Shown one piece after another: positions 1-42,933 of a DNA stretch of 43,090 bases. Position 1 is the first letter of the stretch; each line of letters starts with the position of its first letter. The notes under the pieces are model-generated. The model ran no database searches, was not told the origin of the DNA, and was given only the letters and a program-made list of their open reading frames with translations. A program made the position numbers and the translations under genes. The stretch lies in the NCBI GenBank assembly GCA_009731375.1, contig BJOX01000161.1:27908-70997 (forward strand), read 5' to 3'. Source of the DNA: Paulinella micropora. Taxonomy: Eukaryota > Cercozoa > Imbricatea > Euglyphida.

Positions 1-24
1 GGGGGGGGGGGGGGGGGGGGGGGG
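1..24. repeat. Homopolymer G run at window edge
   Basis: The window opens with 24 consecutive G. Similar G or C runs occur beside N gaps elsewhere in this window, so this probably marks a sequence or assembly boundary as much as a biological feature. Confidence 0.8.
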
Positions 25-154
25 CTAACGCATGAAGTTGTTGCACATATCTATGAATGTGAATAAGGGAATAAGAGGTAGTAAGCATTTTATTTTGAAG
101 ACATGACTCGAGAAGTGTTTGAAAGCCATGCAATATATGTGGCGCACTGCACAG

Positions 155-555
155 GTGCGCTTCGATATGGCGCTGGAAGCGAATGGCTCGTGTGGCGAGG
201 GCTCGTACCGCACCACAGCCAACAGCTCCAGCAGCCCCGCCTTCTGTGTGCCCTGCCCTGCCGGCTACTTCAGCCCTGACGGTAAAGTACTGCAAAAAAT
301 CTTACTGCGAATCGCACTATTGATAGTAATACCATGATGTTTTTTTACTTTAAGTTCACACACACACACACACACGCATACATGAACTATATAATGCACT
401 GCTGCCAGGTATCGGGAAGTGTCGGCCCTGTGAGCGCGGTTCCAGCGCGGCTGCGGGTGCCTTTAAGTGCACGCTCTGCCATTTCGAAACCTACACGCGC
501 ACAAGCGGCAGCTCCCAGTGCATTGCCTACGAGGTTAATATTAGCCTCAACTTAG
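155..555 (+). other. Cys-rich juxtamembrane ectodomain of the receptor
   Basis: Exon 1 and the first part of exon 2 encode spaced cysteines in motifs such as CVPCPAGYFSPDG, CRPCERGSSAAGAFKC and TLCHFETYTRTSGSSQC. These resemble the GCC2/GCC3 (ephrin-receptor-like) or nine-cysteine linker that joins the ligand domain to the membrane bundle in class C receptors. The acceptor at 154 is in phase 0, so more coding sequence precedes this exon outside the window. Confidence 0.75.
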
Positions 556-1159
556 GCGCGCAATACGCTGTCAGGAGCTTGTCGGGGCTCTTTGGTGTGC
601 TGTGCTTTTCCTGTGCATACATGATCATCAAGCACAGGAACAGCAAGCTCATCAAGGCCTCGTCGTTTGTCTTCAATGTGGTTCTGATCTTGGCATGCTC
701 AGTGGTCTGTTTGTCCACGATCCTATTTTCGATCCTTCCTGGCCCTGACAATTGGATATGTGCCATGAGATGGTACGTGCACGAAAAACCTTGCCTCATA
801 TTTTTGCTCTGACGTGTGAACTACTCTCTGCTGGCCATAAACTTTTCATATGAGCAAATGTATTTCGGAATGCAGGTGGATGCCTTGCATGGGCGCTTCC
901 ACCATCTTTGGGGCTCTCTTCTCCAAAACATACCGGCTGCACATGATATTCCGAATTTATGAAACCAAGCAGAAGGTAAAATATGCTTGCTGCTATACGA
1001 GCGGCCAGATAGCCAGACAAATATATAAGGTTGTTTTTTCTATTCACATTAAGCCACTTCACTAGACCCTTCGGCCCCCCCTTTCCCTCGCGCCCCTCTA
1101 TCCCTATTTCTCCTTCTTTGTCAACAACCCCTGTTGCACACGTCGATTTACTTCTTTGC

Positions 1160-1196
<37 letters not shown>

Positions 1197-3687
1197 NNNN
1201 NNNNNNCACATGATCAGTCAAAATTGCATCATGGCTTGAATGTAAAATGCAGGTGCCGCACGCTATTCGTTTCAAAGACACAAAGGTGGCCTTCATGGTG
1301 CTCTCTTTCATCGGTGCCACGAGCTTCATGCTGGGCCTCTTTTTCATCATCGATCCCCCATTCTATGATAGAATGAAGTACAGGTTCGAAGGACAGGTAC
1401 GCTGCAAATCCAAATCACGCACACGCACATTTTCGCTATTATATTCCTAGCGCTGCAATTTCATGTGAGACAAAATTTCCCCATAGGCTCGTGCACACGG
1501 AGCATACCACCTGCGCACGTGCAAAAGCATACTTGTTAGAAACAGATTGCCAGTTAACAGTAGTAGGCTGCAGGCAAAACAGAGAAGTGTCCAATTACCA
1601 GGACAGGCATTTAGAAGATAGACCTTTTACATGTTCATGAATTTCTGCGGACGCACGCTTTCCTGGCCTCAAATTTCAGGAAGCTGCTAGTGCACTAAAT
1701 TGCAAAAATCCCGTCTTTGCATGTGTACGCGCAGAATTTCTACACCTACGTGGATGGCTGCCACATTAGTAAAGTGTTCAATCCATTGATTTTCGCGTCC
1801 TTTACCGTGCTTCTCTGTGGGCAAAGTTACCTGGCCTTCCGCGTGCGCAAGCTGCCTACAGTGTTCAATGAGTCTCAGCTGATTGCCTGGCTGCTCTACA
1901 ACACCGTCTTCGTGGGTCTGGTGGGAATCATGGTGGACTACATGTTGGAAGATACCGCCCTCACTCCCAAAATGATGGTGCGCTCTATTGCGATACTCAT
2001 CGGCTCGATAACACCGGTACATTTGGCTCTACATTTTTTCCTTCGATAATGAAAAATATATTTGATTGAGTAGGTGTTCGTGCTCTATGCGCCCAAGTTT
2101 ATGGAAATCTACAGGTCCTTTTTGCTCTACATTCTTTTCCCCTCATCTCTGTCCCTTGCTGTATTGGAAAATATGTTTGGATACCTTATTTTATCGTTTC
2201 GCGGCTTTCCACGGCATCCATTGCCGTCCATTATTCTCCATGCCTTATCAGTCTCTCTTAGCTTTCACGGTAGTATTCCCTCCTAGCCCCTCTTTCATTT
2301 ATCTCTTTCTCGCGCGCGCGCATTCTCTCTTCCTATTCAATTTCTTTCTCTCCTTTTTATAGGAATAAGATGAACGACTCCAAGTACACCACCGACTCGG
2401 GCAAGACCGGTAGTGCAACCCATGGGCGAACGCACACGAACACAGTCGCGGTGAGTCAACCTCTGTCAACCTCTGTCTGCATTCATTCGCCAAGAACGAA
2501 ATATCACATTGTGGGTTTAGGATCGCTCCAAGGCTCACGACCCCATAACCAAGATCAACCCGCCGCACCTGCGCTCCGACCATCGCTCGGACCTGCGCTC
2601 AGACGTGGGACCCTCGCACCACTCCAAGAAGTCCAATGTGGACTCCATCTTGGGACTGGGCACGAACATGAGCCGCCATGAATCCAACCTGAACAACTCT
2701 GGCGTTGGCACCTCCGATTTGATTGATGATGTACCTTTCCTGCTCCGTGTCACTGATCACAGTCACAGTTTAATTTCATCTCCTTTTTTGCATTCATGTC
2801 TTTGCCTTTGGTTTTAATTTGATTGCGCTTTGCTGACGCGCGTCTGCCTAGCGCCGCGCAGATAAAGTGATCTTCCAATCCCTGCCGTGCACGGTTTGTC
2901 TGTCCCTTCTTGGATACCTGAACCATTTGCCGTGGCTATGCATACTCTAATATGTAACAAGCTGATCACCTTAGCTCAGAGACCTTGCCTCGCACTTATG
3001 ATAATATAATCACACTCTTTGAGTATTTGCTGCGGTCACAATCATCCATATCTTGAAATTTTGAACTGAAAGCCACAGGCTTTGAATTGTGTTTTAGATC
3101 GTTTTTGTACCGGACTCAGAAGTGGCTGGTGAGGAGACCTTCACAGTGGACTTTTCTAACGAACCCTTGTATGCCGGAGCTGCCAGGGGCACACAGCGGA
3201 TGTCGGGTCGGAACGAAGGTACCTTTTCGATGGTAAAAAAAAACGCAAATGTCAAGGGGATACTGCTGACACCACGACGTGGAAGCATAAATAACCAACG
3301 CTAAGATTATCTTGGTGAAAAATATATCTAAACTCGGTTGTACAGCTATTGGGGACAGCATGCAAGCAGCTGCTTGTGAACATGCGACAAGCCCGACATA
3401 AGACGCATTCGTCCTACACAGGAACAAGAGAAATAGTGCAGACAATCACATATTCTCAACTCTCTTCACCCTTTTATTCCTTCTTCAAACCTTTGTTCTC
3501 TCTCATTCTGTCTTTCTGTCTCGCTCTGTTCTTGTTTCTCTTCTGTTATTGGTTGCGAACAGCTGTGTTGATCTGGTTGCAGACTCAAACGTGGTGGTCA
3601 TATCGACGTCCAAAGGCACCCATCCAGAGCTTCATCCAGAGCTAAGGTCCAAACTGAGCTGATAGGACCTGCGCGCACAAGCGAGCG

Positions 3688-3728
<41 letters not shown>

Positions 3729-4466
3729 AGNNNNNNNNNNNNNNNNNNNNNNNNNNNNNNNNNNNNNNNNNNNNNNNNNNNNNNNNNNNNNNNNNNNNNN
3801 NNNNNNNNNNNNNNNNNNNNNNNNNNNNNNNNNNNNNNNNNNNNNNNNNNNNNNNNNNNNNNNNNNNNNNNNNNNNNNNNNNNNNNNNNNNNNNNNNNNN
3901 NNNNNNNNNNNNNNNNNNNNNNNNNNNNNNNNNNNNNNNNNNNNNNNNNNNNNNNNNNNNNNNNNNNNNNNNNNNNNNNNNNNNNNNNNNNNNNNNNNNN
4001 NNNNNNNNNNNNNNNNNNNNNNNNNNNNNNNNNTTTTTCAAGCTCGCCCAGTGTCGCAGCACCTTTGGAAAAGGCGGAGGATAGCACGCGCCCGTTGGCG
4101 GTCCACGCTCCAGGTTATCGCGCAGGTCCGCTGGCCACGACTCTGAGCGACTTGGCCACCGCTGTCCACATTGCTCTTACGCATGCTTTGGTGTGTTTCG
4201 GTTTTGCTCTTGCTCCCTGTTGCTGTTTTGTTTCTGCGTGTGCCCAAAAAAAGTCGTAGACCGAGGAAGCCTGCATTATTATTTTTACTTACTAAATTAC
4301 TTACTTAGTAATAATAATTATTATAGTATTTTTATCATATTTGTACAATTTTATGTTATTATTATCGTTATTTCGGGTCAAGTATAATTGTCGTTGTTAT
4401 TGTTACTCTTTGTTTGTTCGTTCAATATTCTTTCTATCCTCCCATTTCTGTAAATCAATCTTTCAT

Positions 4467-4513
<47 letters not shown>

Positions 4514-4695
4514 TGCTCTGTGTCTGCCAGTTCGCAACTCCGCCCCGAGTTCGATCATCCACGTGGTGCATGACCACTCTTCTGGCGACCTGCCCAAGCT
4601 GCCCAAAGTCGGCGCATCCCGCACCACCTCCGCCGACCTGGCCCAGCTGCCCAAAGTCGGCGCATCCCGCGCTACCTCCGCGCCACGCTCGGTCC

Positions 4696-4742
<47 letters not shown>

Positions 4743-4839
4743 GGGAGGGAGAGAGAGAGAGAGGAAGGAGGAGGGAGGGAGGGAGAGAGAGAGAGAGAGA
4801 GAGAAAGGAGGGAGGGCGAGAGAGAGAGAGAGGAAGGAG

Positions 4840-4877
<38 letters not shown>

Positions 4878-5751
4878 ATACATTATTATGACACGATGCT
4901 GTTCGTGTCCTAGTGTAATGATGTATATGAATAATAAATATATGTGGCATTCGGTGTCGTTTGTATGCAGATGGACGACTAAATACATAATATGATATTA
5001 ATGAGCATGCACGCACCATGCATGCATAAATTAATTCAAAAAAGTGTGGGATATGTTCATGTGTGTATGTGTATAGCCGATGTCCAAAACCAAGGCCATC
5101 CGTACCTCCTCGGCGCCGCGCACGGTCAAGATCTTTGTCTTGATGAATGTGGAAATGCCTTGTTTACAATCTAACACAATGTACTTCATAAGATATGTGC
5201 GAAAAGTGTGTTTCCATGTCCGCGCCCGCTTGCCTTCTTTCTCTCTCTCTTCCATGCACTCAATCACATCTGTCTCACGATCAACTGTTGTTTCTCGCTG
5301 GCAGACCGTTGGTCGGCCCGTGCTAGAAGCTAGCCAATCCCCTATGGTCTCAGGACGGTCACTGCAATCCGACCAATCCCCTAGGGCCTCAGGACGGTCA
5401 CTGCATCCTATTGCATCCTATCCAACTATCCCTCCGTAGTCTACCCATCCATCCGTCCGTTTTTCCATTCATCCATCCAGCCGGTTATATTCTTCCATCA
5501 TCCATTCATATATTTATACTGTTACCCATCCCGCCCATCCATCTATCCGTCCATTCTGTACAATGTAATCTAATCTAATCTCATTCTAATCTTATTCTAA
5601 TCTATATAATCTTTCCATCTATTTGCCAAATTGATTGTTTTCCTAAACTTTCTATTGAACTCTTGCCTTTCTCTTCTCTTGCGCAGAAAGTCGTACAAGG
5701 CGCTTGCGCATGCGGGGACCCTAACCCATACCCCAGCGGTCTCTCTCTCTT

Positions 5752-5832
<81 letters not shown>

Positions 5833-6083
5833 CTCTCTCTCTCTNNNNNNNNNNTTTTTCTCGAATCCCAAGACTAAGGTTCCTGTTAGATATGTACATA
5901 CCCTTACATATACACCTGTATACATGCATGCATACTCATTCTCGGTCGCCGCGTTCTGTTTCCTGCTTGCCCTCTTCATCTTCAAACAAAGTTGCTGATT
6001 TTTGTGAATTTCTTCCGTAGGGTCACATGCCCTCCTTGACTGCACTCGACGACACGGAAGACGATAACATCTACACAGCATGA
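155..6083 (+). CDS. Class C G-protein-coupled receptor (GABA-B/mGlu-like), 5'-partial, 16 exons
   Basis: Predicted plasma-membrane receptor of GPCR family 3. Exons: 155-281, 409-772, 876-975, 1253-1396, 1735-2016, 2074-2114, 2363-2450, 2521-2730, 3098-3218, 3583-3646, 4043-4125, 4531-4691, 5077-5124, 5305-5396, 5687-5738 and 6021-6083. Every junction is GT-AG and phases match throughout, giving 679 residues to a TGA at 6081. The family call rests on the block FGALFSKTYRLHMIF after TM3, RKLPTVFNESQLIAWLLYNT leading into TM6, and APKFMEIY at the end of TM7, all typical of class C receptors. The ligand-binding Venus-flytrap domain, if present, lies upstream of the window. The ligand is unknown. 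Least certain are the donors of exon 11 (4125 or 4197) and exon 14 (5396 or 5357), and exon 11 lies next to a 303-base gap. The gene converges on the large minus-strand gene. Confidence 0.88.
556..2114 (+). other. Seven-transmembrane bundle, class C GPCR (exons 2-6)
   Basis: Hydrophobic segments in order: TM1 (SLSGLFGVLCFSCAYMII), TM2 (FNVVLILACSVVCLSTILF), TM3 starting at WICAMRWWMPCMG, TM4 (VAFMVLSFIGATSFMLGLFF), TM5 (NPLIFASFTVLLCGQSYLAF), TM6 (LIAWLLYNTVFVGLVGIMV) and TM7 (VRSIAILIGSITPVFVLY). The Cys at the head of TM3 and the Cys in VDGCHIS before TM5 are placed to form the conserved TM3-ECL2 disulfide. Introns interrupt TM3 and TM7. Confidence 0.88.
1160..1206. other. Poly-C run plus 10-base gap in receptor intron 3
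   Basis: A C run of about 36 bases is followed directly by N. It lies in the intron between 975 and 1253 and does not affect coding. Confidence 0.85.
3691..4033. other. Poly-A run and 303-base assembly gap
   Basis: An A run of 35 bases and a short GA stretch lead into N from 3731 to 4033. The gap lies between receptor exons 10 and 11. Codon phase is preserved across it (AG before, C after), so it is consistent with a single intron, but a missing exon cannot be excluded. Confidence 0.85.
4469..4873. repeat. TC and GA microsatellites flanking receptor exon 12
   Basis: A (TC)n tract at about 4469-4508 forms a pyrimidine tract just upstream of the acceptor at 4530. A (GA)n/(GGGA)n tract at about 4696-4873 follows the donor at 4692. 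Confidence 0.9.
5740..5855. repeat. CT microsatellite and short gap in the last receptor intron
   Basis: A (CT)n tract of about 105 bases follows the donor of exon 15 and ends in 10 N. It lies within the intron before the terminal exon. Confidence 0.9.
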
Positions 6084-6792
6084 TCTGCTGTTACTCCTGC
6101 GGTTTCTATTATGGAGGCTACTGCTGCTAGACGGTCAATGTATTCACGACTGACCTTTATCGTCGAATGGAAGGAGAATGGAGCAGTAACCATCTCTGAT
6201 GCTGCTGGCATTGGCACGGCTGGCGTAGTGCATCAACCTGCCACATGTCTACCAGCGGTTTGTTTGTTTATTCCAAAGTGGAAGCTGAGTGGCAGTCTCT
6301 TGAGAAATAACATGCATGTGTAAAATGCTACATTGCATGCTTGCATTATCCATAACTGAAAACCATACACTGATTCGTGCTTACAGAAAATTAAGTAAAT
6401 GAATAATACTAGCTATTCGTAACTACTCAGGAAATGTATTCGGCATTTCACAATTTGTTTCTGGTTAGTATTCAAACTCGTGTGTTTATTATAACATTAT
6501 TAACCCGTATAATTATAACTTGAAGCCGACTACTAATTGATACAAAAAAAAATTAATTATAACTTATATTATATCGACATGCATGTGTATTAATAAGTTG
6601 CTAAAGCACATGCTTGCATTATTCATTTACTGCACTGCAAAATATACATTCGTGCTTTGACTTCAGAAAATTTAGTGAATGAATCATAGTACTACAGCTA
6701 GCAAATATGCTCACATATGTAGTTAGCTCCCTACTACTGATCAAAATGCTAGTAACCTTTTGCATACTTTTTTTTTGAAATATGATATTTTA
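6084..6792. other. AT-rich intergenic DNA with a diverged direct repeat
   Basis: No coding exon is recognisable. The strongest feature is a direct repeat: 6310-6414 and 6577-6700 both start with ACATGCATGTGT, share a GCTTGCATTAT block, an ATTCGTGCTT block and a CAGAAAAT-T-AGT-AATGAAT block, and end in AGCTA. Confidence 0.65.
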
Positions 6793-7042
6793 TTGCTGTT
6801 GACATTCAAGACAACAACAAAAATTAGTTTTTCATTTTTGTGTCAGATTTTCATTTTTGTGACATTCAAATTTTCAAATTTAACGGTAACATTTCGCGAA
6901 AATTCACGATATTTTGCGGACGAATATAGCAGTTAATTTGAAAAATTCAAATTTTCACCCAAAATCAAATTCCAACCAAAACTGAAATTCCAACCAAAAC
7001 AGAAAAATCAATTTTTTTTGTTGTCTTGAATGTCAACAGCAA
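6793..7042. mobile_element. MITE copy 1, TA target site, about 250 bp
   Basis: The ends are an exact inverted pair, TTGCTGTTGACATTCAAGAC... on the left and its reverse complement on the right, about 25 bases each. Both sides are flanked by TA (6791-6792 and 7043-7044), as expected for Tc1/mariner-type insertion. The interior is also an imperfect palindrome (AATTTAACGG-type left arm against a GTTAATT-type right arm). No transposase is encoded, so this is a non-autonomous element. Confidence 0.88.
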
Positions 7043-7044
7043 TA

Positions 7045-7501
7045 ATATTGAACTTTGATGTAGTAAAAGGATTTTATATGAAATTCAGTGTTAGACATTC
7101 AAAACTTACCTCAAACATCAATCTCAAAAATTCCATGTTCAAGCCGGCCCCAACATTTTTGAGCGTGAAGTTTCACGATTGCCTAGGAAATTCTACTGGT
7201 TTTTTTGTGGAGCTGTGGCAATAATACTGGAAAAATGGTGTCAGAGAATCCCATACTCAGTGACAGATGACTAGTTTCTGATGTGTAAGGGACGCGTAAT
7301 GAATGAAGAAAGTAAGAATTAAGTTCACTGAGTGACTTCAAGGAACATATCTATATAATTTTCAGTAAAATAACAATTTCAAAGCTTTACACACCAAGTT
7401 GAAAGTATATGCTTAGCAATGTCAAAGTGAAAGCCGGTCGTAATGAGTCAAGCTAAACTTGAAATAGAAAAATTATCATCACCATAGAACTTCAGTGTAT
7501 A
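7045..7501. other. Spacer between the two MITEs
   Basis: AT-rich sequence of about 460 bases with no recognisable gene, repeat or RNA. Confidence 0.5.
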
Positions 7502-7503
7502 TA

Positions 7504-7777
7504 TTGCTGTTGACATTCAAGACAACAACAAAAATTAGTTTTTCATTTTTGTGTCAGATTTTCATTTTTGTGACAGTTTTTCATTTTTGTGACAAAAATT
7601 CAAATTTTCAAATTTAACGGTAACATTTCGCGAAAATTTACGATATTTTGCGGACGAATATAGCCGTTAATTTGAAAAATTCAAATTTTCACCCAAAATC
7701 AAAATTCCAACCAAAACTGAAATTCCAACCAAAACAGAAAAATCAATTTTTTTTGTTGTCTTGAATGTCAACAGCAA
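7504..7777. mobile_element. MITE copy 2, TA target site, about 274 bp
   Basis: It has the same terminal inverted repeats and interior as the element at 6793-7042, with TA at 7502-7503 and 7778-7779. It is longer because the motif TTTTTCATTTTTGTGACA is repeated once more near the left end. Here the internal arms TTTAACGG and CCGTTAA are perfectly complementary, so a single strand could fold into one long hairpin. Confidence 0.88.
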
Positions 7778-7779
7778 TA

Positions 7780-8149
7780 TTATCCATTAAATGTTGCTGG
7801 AAATAGTCAATTTAACTAGTATGTTCACCGGCTAGACAATCGGAACCTCCCTGAATTTTTGTATTATAGCTTCAAAATATTTTTAATTGACTTTTATAAA
7901 CTCAAATATATTAATATTGTTAACGACGTTCAAGTTGTATCAGACTGAGCACTTTAACGACCTGCCAAGACCACTACCGTTGACATTTTAATGTTTTTTA
8001 ACTGCTCGTTACATTCTCCTCTGCACAACGTTTCGACTTCACTAACTAGCGTTCGATTTCGTCCAGGAATGATTTCGCTCACAAATGGAATAACCCTTTT
8101 GCAAGGGGGCTAGTTGCGGGATTTCCACATCTTCGGACTCGTGACTTAA
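7780..8149. other. Intergenic DNA between MITE and retroelement remnant
   Basis: I see no coding exon or clear repeat. It may contain the degraded 5' part of the copia element, but no long terminal repeat can be recognised. Confidence 0.45.
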
Positions 8150-10410
8150 TTGCTGAAATACAGGGAATACCTGCAACTAATAGGAGTAGAGGGAGAGAAC
8201 GTCCAAGACATTCCACCATCAAGACCTAGCACATCTCCCAACACTACATCAAACACCTCACCTACATCTGAGAAAGAATGTGTCATAATGATGCATGAGA
8301 AAGAGGGAGATGAGAAGAGACACATGAAAGGAGTATGGCGGGGATGGTTTGGGTAGATGATAGTGGGGCTAGCGAGTCTCAATCACATCATAAGGATGTT
8401 CGTGAGAATGAAACATAACACAAAGAAGTTCAAAATCGCAAAGGGGAGCATTAAAACAGAGTACAAGGGGAAAGTTTTGATGCAGCTCGCTGGATCAAAT
8501 GAAGAACCAATCCAGGTGTATGATTCACACACAACGTACAATCCCAATTGGAGCTATGGTTTAGTGTCTACTTCAGCCTGGTTGAAGCGAGGACTGGCTG
8601 TAGTCTATCAGAACGACCAATGGTTTGTACTTAAGTCCCCAATCCACATCGATGAAGAACAGATCGTAGCTAGAGGTAGGTCTTTGCCTAACAATCTATT
8701 CGTCTTCGATCCACAGGAGATGTCCCCTTTGGACGCAAACCAGCGATACGAACCAGTCCCCCTTGAAAAGCAGAACGTGAAGGTAGGGGATGATGGGACG
8801 TCATCACACTCCGTCTCATTCTGACTTCCCACTCGCAGTCCTACACAATCAACAGCTCTTCCCGTGTATAATGATTTATATTGTAATGATGTCCCACGTT
8901 TATGCGGATGGGGGTGTAATGACAATAAATCATATGTCCCGTTGTCTTGCGAAGGAAATACTGAAAAGGGTGAATACTATTCGCAAAGTTTGGCTTGTTG
9001 TTTGGTCATGCCAAATGATGTATGTTCACACACCTCACTACCTCAAGAAAATGATGTTGATTGTCAAATTTGATTGTCAAATGTCAAAAGCACTAAACAC
9101 TGTTGTCCGACCCACAGATAGTGAGCATATCCACGCTACTATCTTTCACCGCATGTGTAAGCATAGAGGGGTAAAAGCTATGGAGAGAATGGCTCACTAC
9201 ATGGGGGTGAAAATAGTAGGGGTAGGATGGCGAGATATTTATCAAGTGTGAGTACTGCTTAAGGAATAAAATAAGGAAAGCACCACACTTTCACAAAAAC
9301 CATCACATTGTTGAACATTATTCTAGGGTTCATACTTCCATGGACACACAAGGATGGTGGAACACCATATCATGGAATGGTAAGCGATACAAATTTACGG
9401 TCAAATGTCTCGCTTCAAATTTCGAACTCGACTATTATTTACGTCATAAGAATGAATTTTTTCAGTGTTTTATAAGGCAGTCGCTTTCTTTGAAAGACAC
9501 ACAAACAGGAAAGTCAAATTTATTACTTGTGACCAGGAATATGGTCGATATGAAACTTTTCAGGAGTGGGTTAATGTTAATTAGCATATCTTGATTTGAG
9601 GCACCAGCCGCCGAGAAACAGGCAGTATCAAAGATAGAGAGGTCTCACCAAACCAACGGTGGACCTGCTAGGGCGATGCTTAGTGACGCTGAGCTCCCTC
9701 CCAAGTTCTGGACGGAGATGGAAAAAAACGCCACTTATATTAACAACCTCCTCCCGATAGCTAAAGGACCCTTTAAGGGTAAGTCCCCTTTCGAAGTCAT
9801 TCACCGCCGGAAACCATGCCTACATCACCTTCGCCCCACTGGTTACGCTGCAGTGATGAAGGTCAAGGCTCGGCGGGGGAAAGGCGAGAGAGGAAAGAAA
9901 GTTATCTTTTTAGGGTACGAACGTAATACCGGGTATTATCGTGTTTATGATCCAGTTGCGCGTGTAATACACGGTAATGTCCGGGATGTTATGTTCGATG
10001 TCTGGAAACTGGGTAGACGAGAGGCTTCCAAAAACCTCGAAGGAACAGCAGATGGGGATATGTTTTCGGTCGAGTGGAAATCGGCCACACCCCCTGCTGT
10101 TCTGGCCCCAGTCGACACACCACCCAAGAAGAATGTTAGCTTCGAAGTACCAGAAACTACATATAGTACATCTACCTCATCTGCTGTAGTTGCTACTAGT
10201 AATAGCGAACGTACTGAGAATGCCCACACTACATTTACGATATCCCAGAAAAGACCTGAAAGCGAAGATGACTCGGTGATCGTTGCAAGTGATAGTGACG
10301 AAGAGGATGCCCCAAGTCATGATTTCAGTAACCTCACTGAACTTATTCCCCCTACCCCGTCTTCACGGAATGTAGGGAGTATGAGTCAGGGGGAGAAGGG
10401 TGTCAAGTAG
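8150..10410 (+). pseudogene. Ty1/copia-type retrotransposon remnant (gag-pre-integrase and integrase)
   Basis: A broken pol region read left to right. At 8357-8824 is a segment like the copia region between protease and integrase (HTTYNPNWSYGLVSTSAWLK, later LPNNLFVFD). Near 9130-9205 lies the His part of the HHCC finger (ATIFHRMCKHRGVKAMERM). After a frame change near 9246 comes its CEYC half, then the integrase core opening STMDTQG-like with Asp at 9340-9350. Another frame change near 9510 restores VKFITCDQEYG with the second catalytic Asp, followed by a TAG stop. From about 9600 a third segment gives QTNGGPARAML, FWTEMEKNATYINNLLP and FLGYERNTGYYRVYDP, the integrase C-terminal part. The stretch that should carry the catalytic Glu is shortened. 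Reverse transcriptase and RNase H are missing after the stop at 10408. It is a decayed fragment, not a functional gene. Confidence 0.85.
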
Positions 10411-10545
10411 TGGGAAAGAGCTACTGTTGCAAGGGTAGAAGGTATTCTGATCTTGACAAAGTATTGACTTGAATCTACTGAGATGTAAATAAAGTAATAT
10501 CTATCCGCAGCTGACCACAGTCTTCTTGCGGATATTATTAGGTGA
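10411..10545. other. Junction of copia remnant and minus-strand gene end
   Basis: After the stop, WERATVARVEGIL-like codons suggest the beginning of the lost reverse transcriptase region. AATAAA at 10488-10493 could be an old retroelement polyadenylation signal on the plus strand. No LTR pair can be shown. Confidence 0.35.
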
Positions 10546-42811
<32,266 letters not shown>

Positions 42812-42859
42812 CTAACCACGCACACAACGCAGGAGAAACATCAATAGTGACAATACTAC

Positions 42860-42886
42860 TGATACTACTACTACTACTACTACTAC

Positions 42887-42925
<39 letters not shown>

Positions 42926-42933
42926 TAATACTA
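42860..42933. repeat. ACT and AAT array (tail of R2 copy 2)
   Basis: ACT triplets then (AAT)n, ending at the left border of the dispersed repeat. Confidence 0.88.

Larger units (their letters stand above)
2363..6083 (+). other. Long cytoplasmic tail of the receptor (exons 7-16), low complexity with internal repeats
   Basis: The ten exons after TM7 encode a hydrophilic tail of roughly 320 residues rich in Ser, Arg, His and Thr. Internal repeats are visible: LPKVGASRTTSA followed by LPKVGASRATSA in exon 12, the related KAIRTSSAPRT in exon 13, and two copies of a QSP-x(2)-SGRSL unit at the boundary of exon 14. Exons 12, 13 and 14 end in similar codons before GTC donors. The last exon encodes an acidic end, ALDDTEDDNIYTA. 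Such tails usually carry phosphorylation and scaffold sites, but nothing here identifies a partner. Confidence 0.7.

Noticed and set aside
1031-1376. Proline-rich frames across the poly-C run near 1160
   Set aside because: They are translations of a C homopolymer and N in a receptor intron.
4455-5019. Minus-strand Leu/Ser repeat frames opposite receptor exon 12
   Set aside because: They arise from GA/TC microsatellites and overlap the supported receptor exon antisense.
5437-5439. In-frame TAG as the end of the receptor
   Set aside because: Reading through to this stop is possible, but a GTC donor at 5397 joins in phase to exons at 5687 and 6021 with an acidic C-terminus. That model is preferred, though a shorter isoform remains possible.
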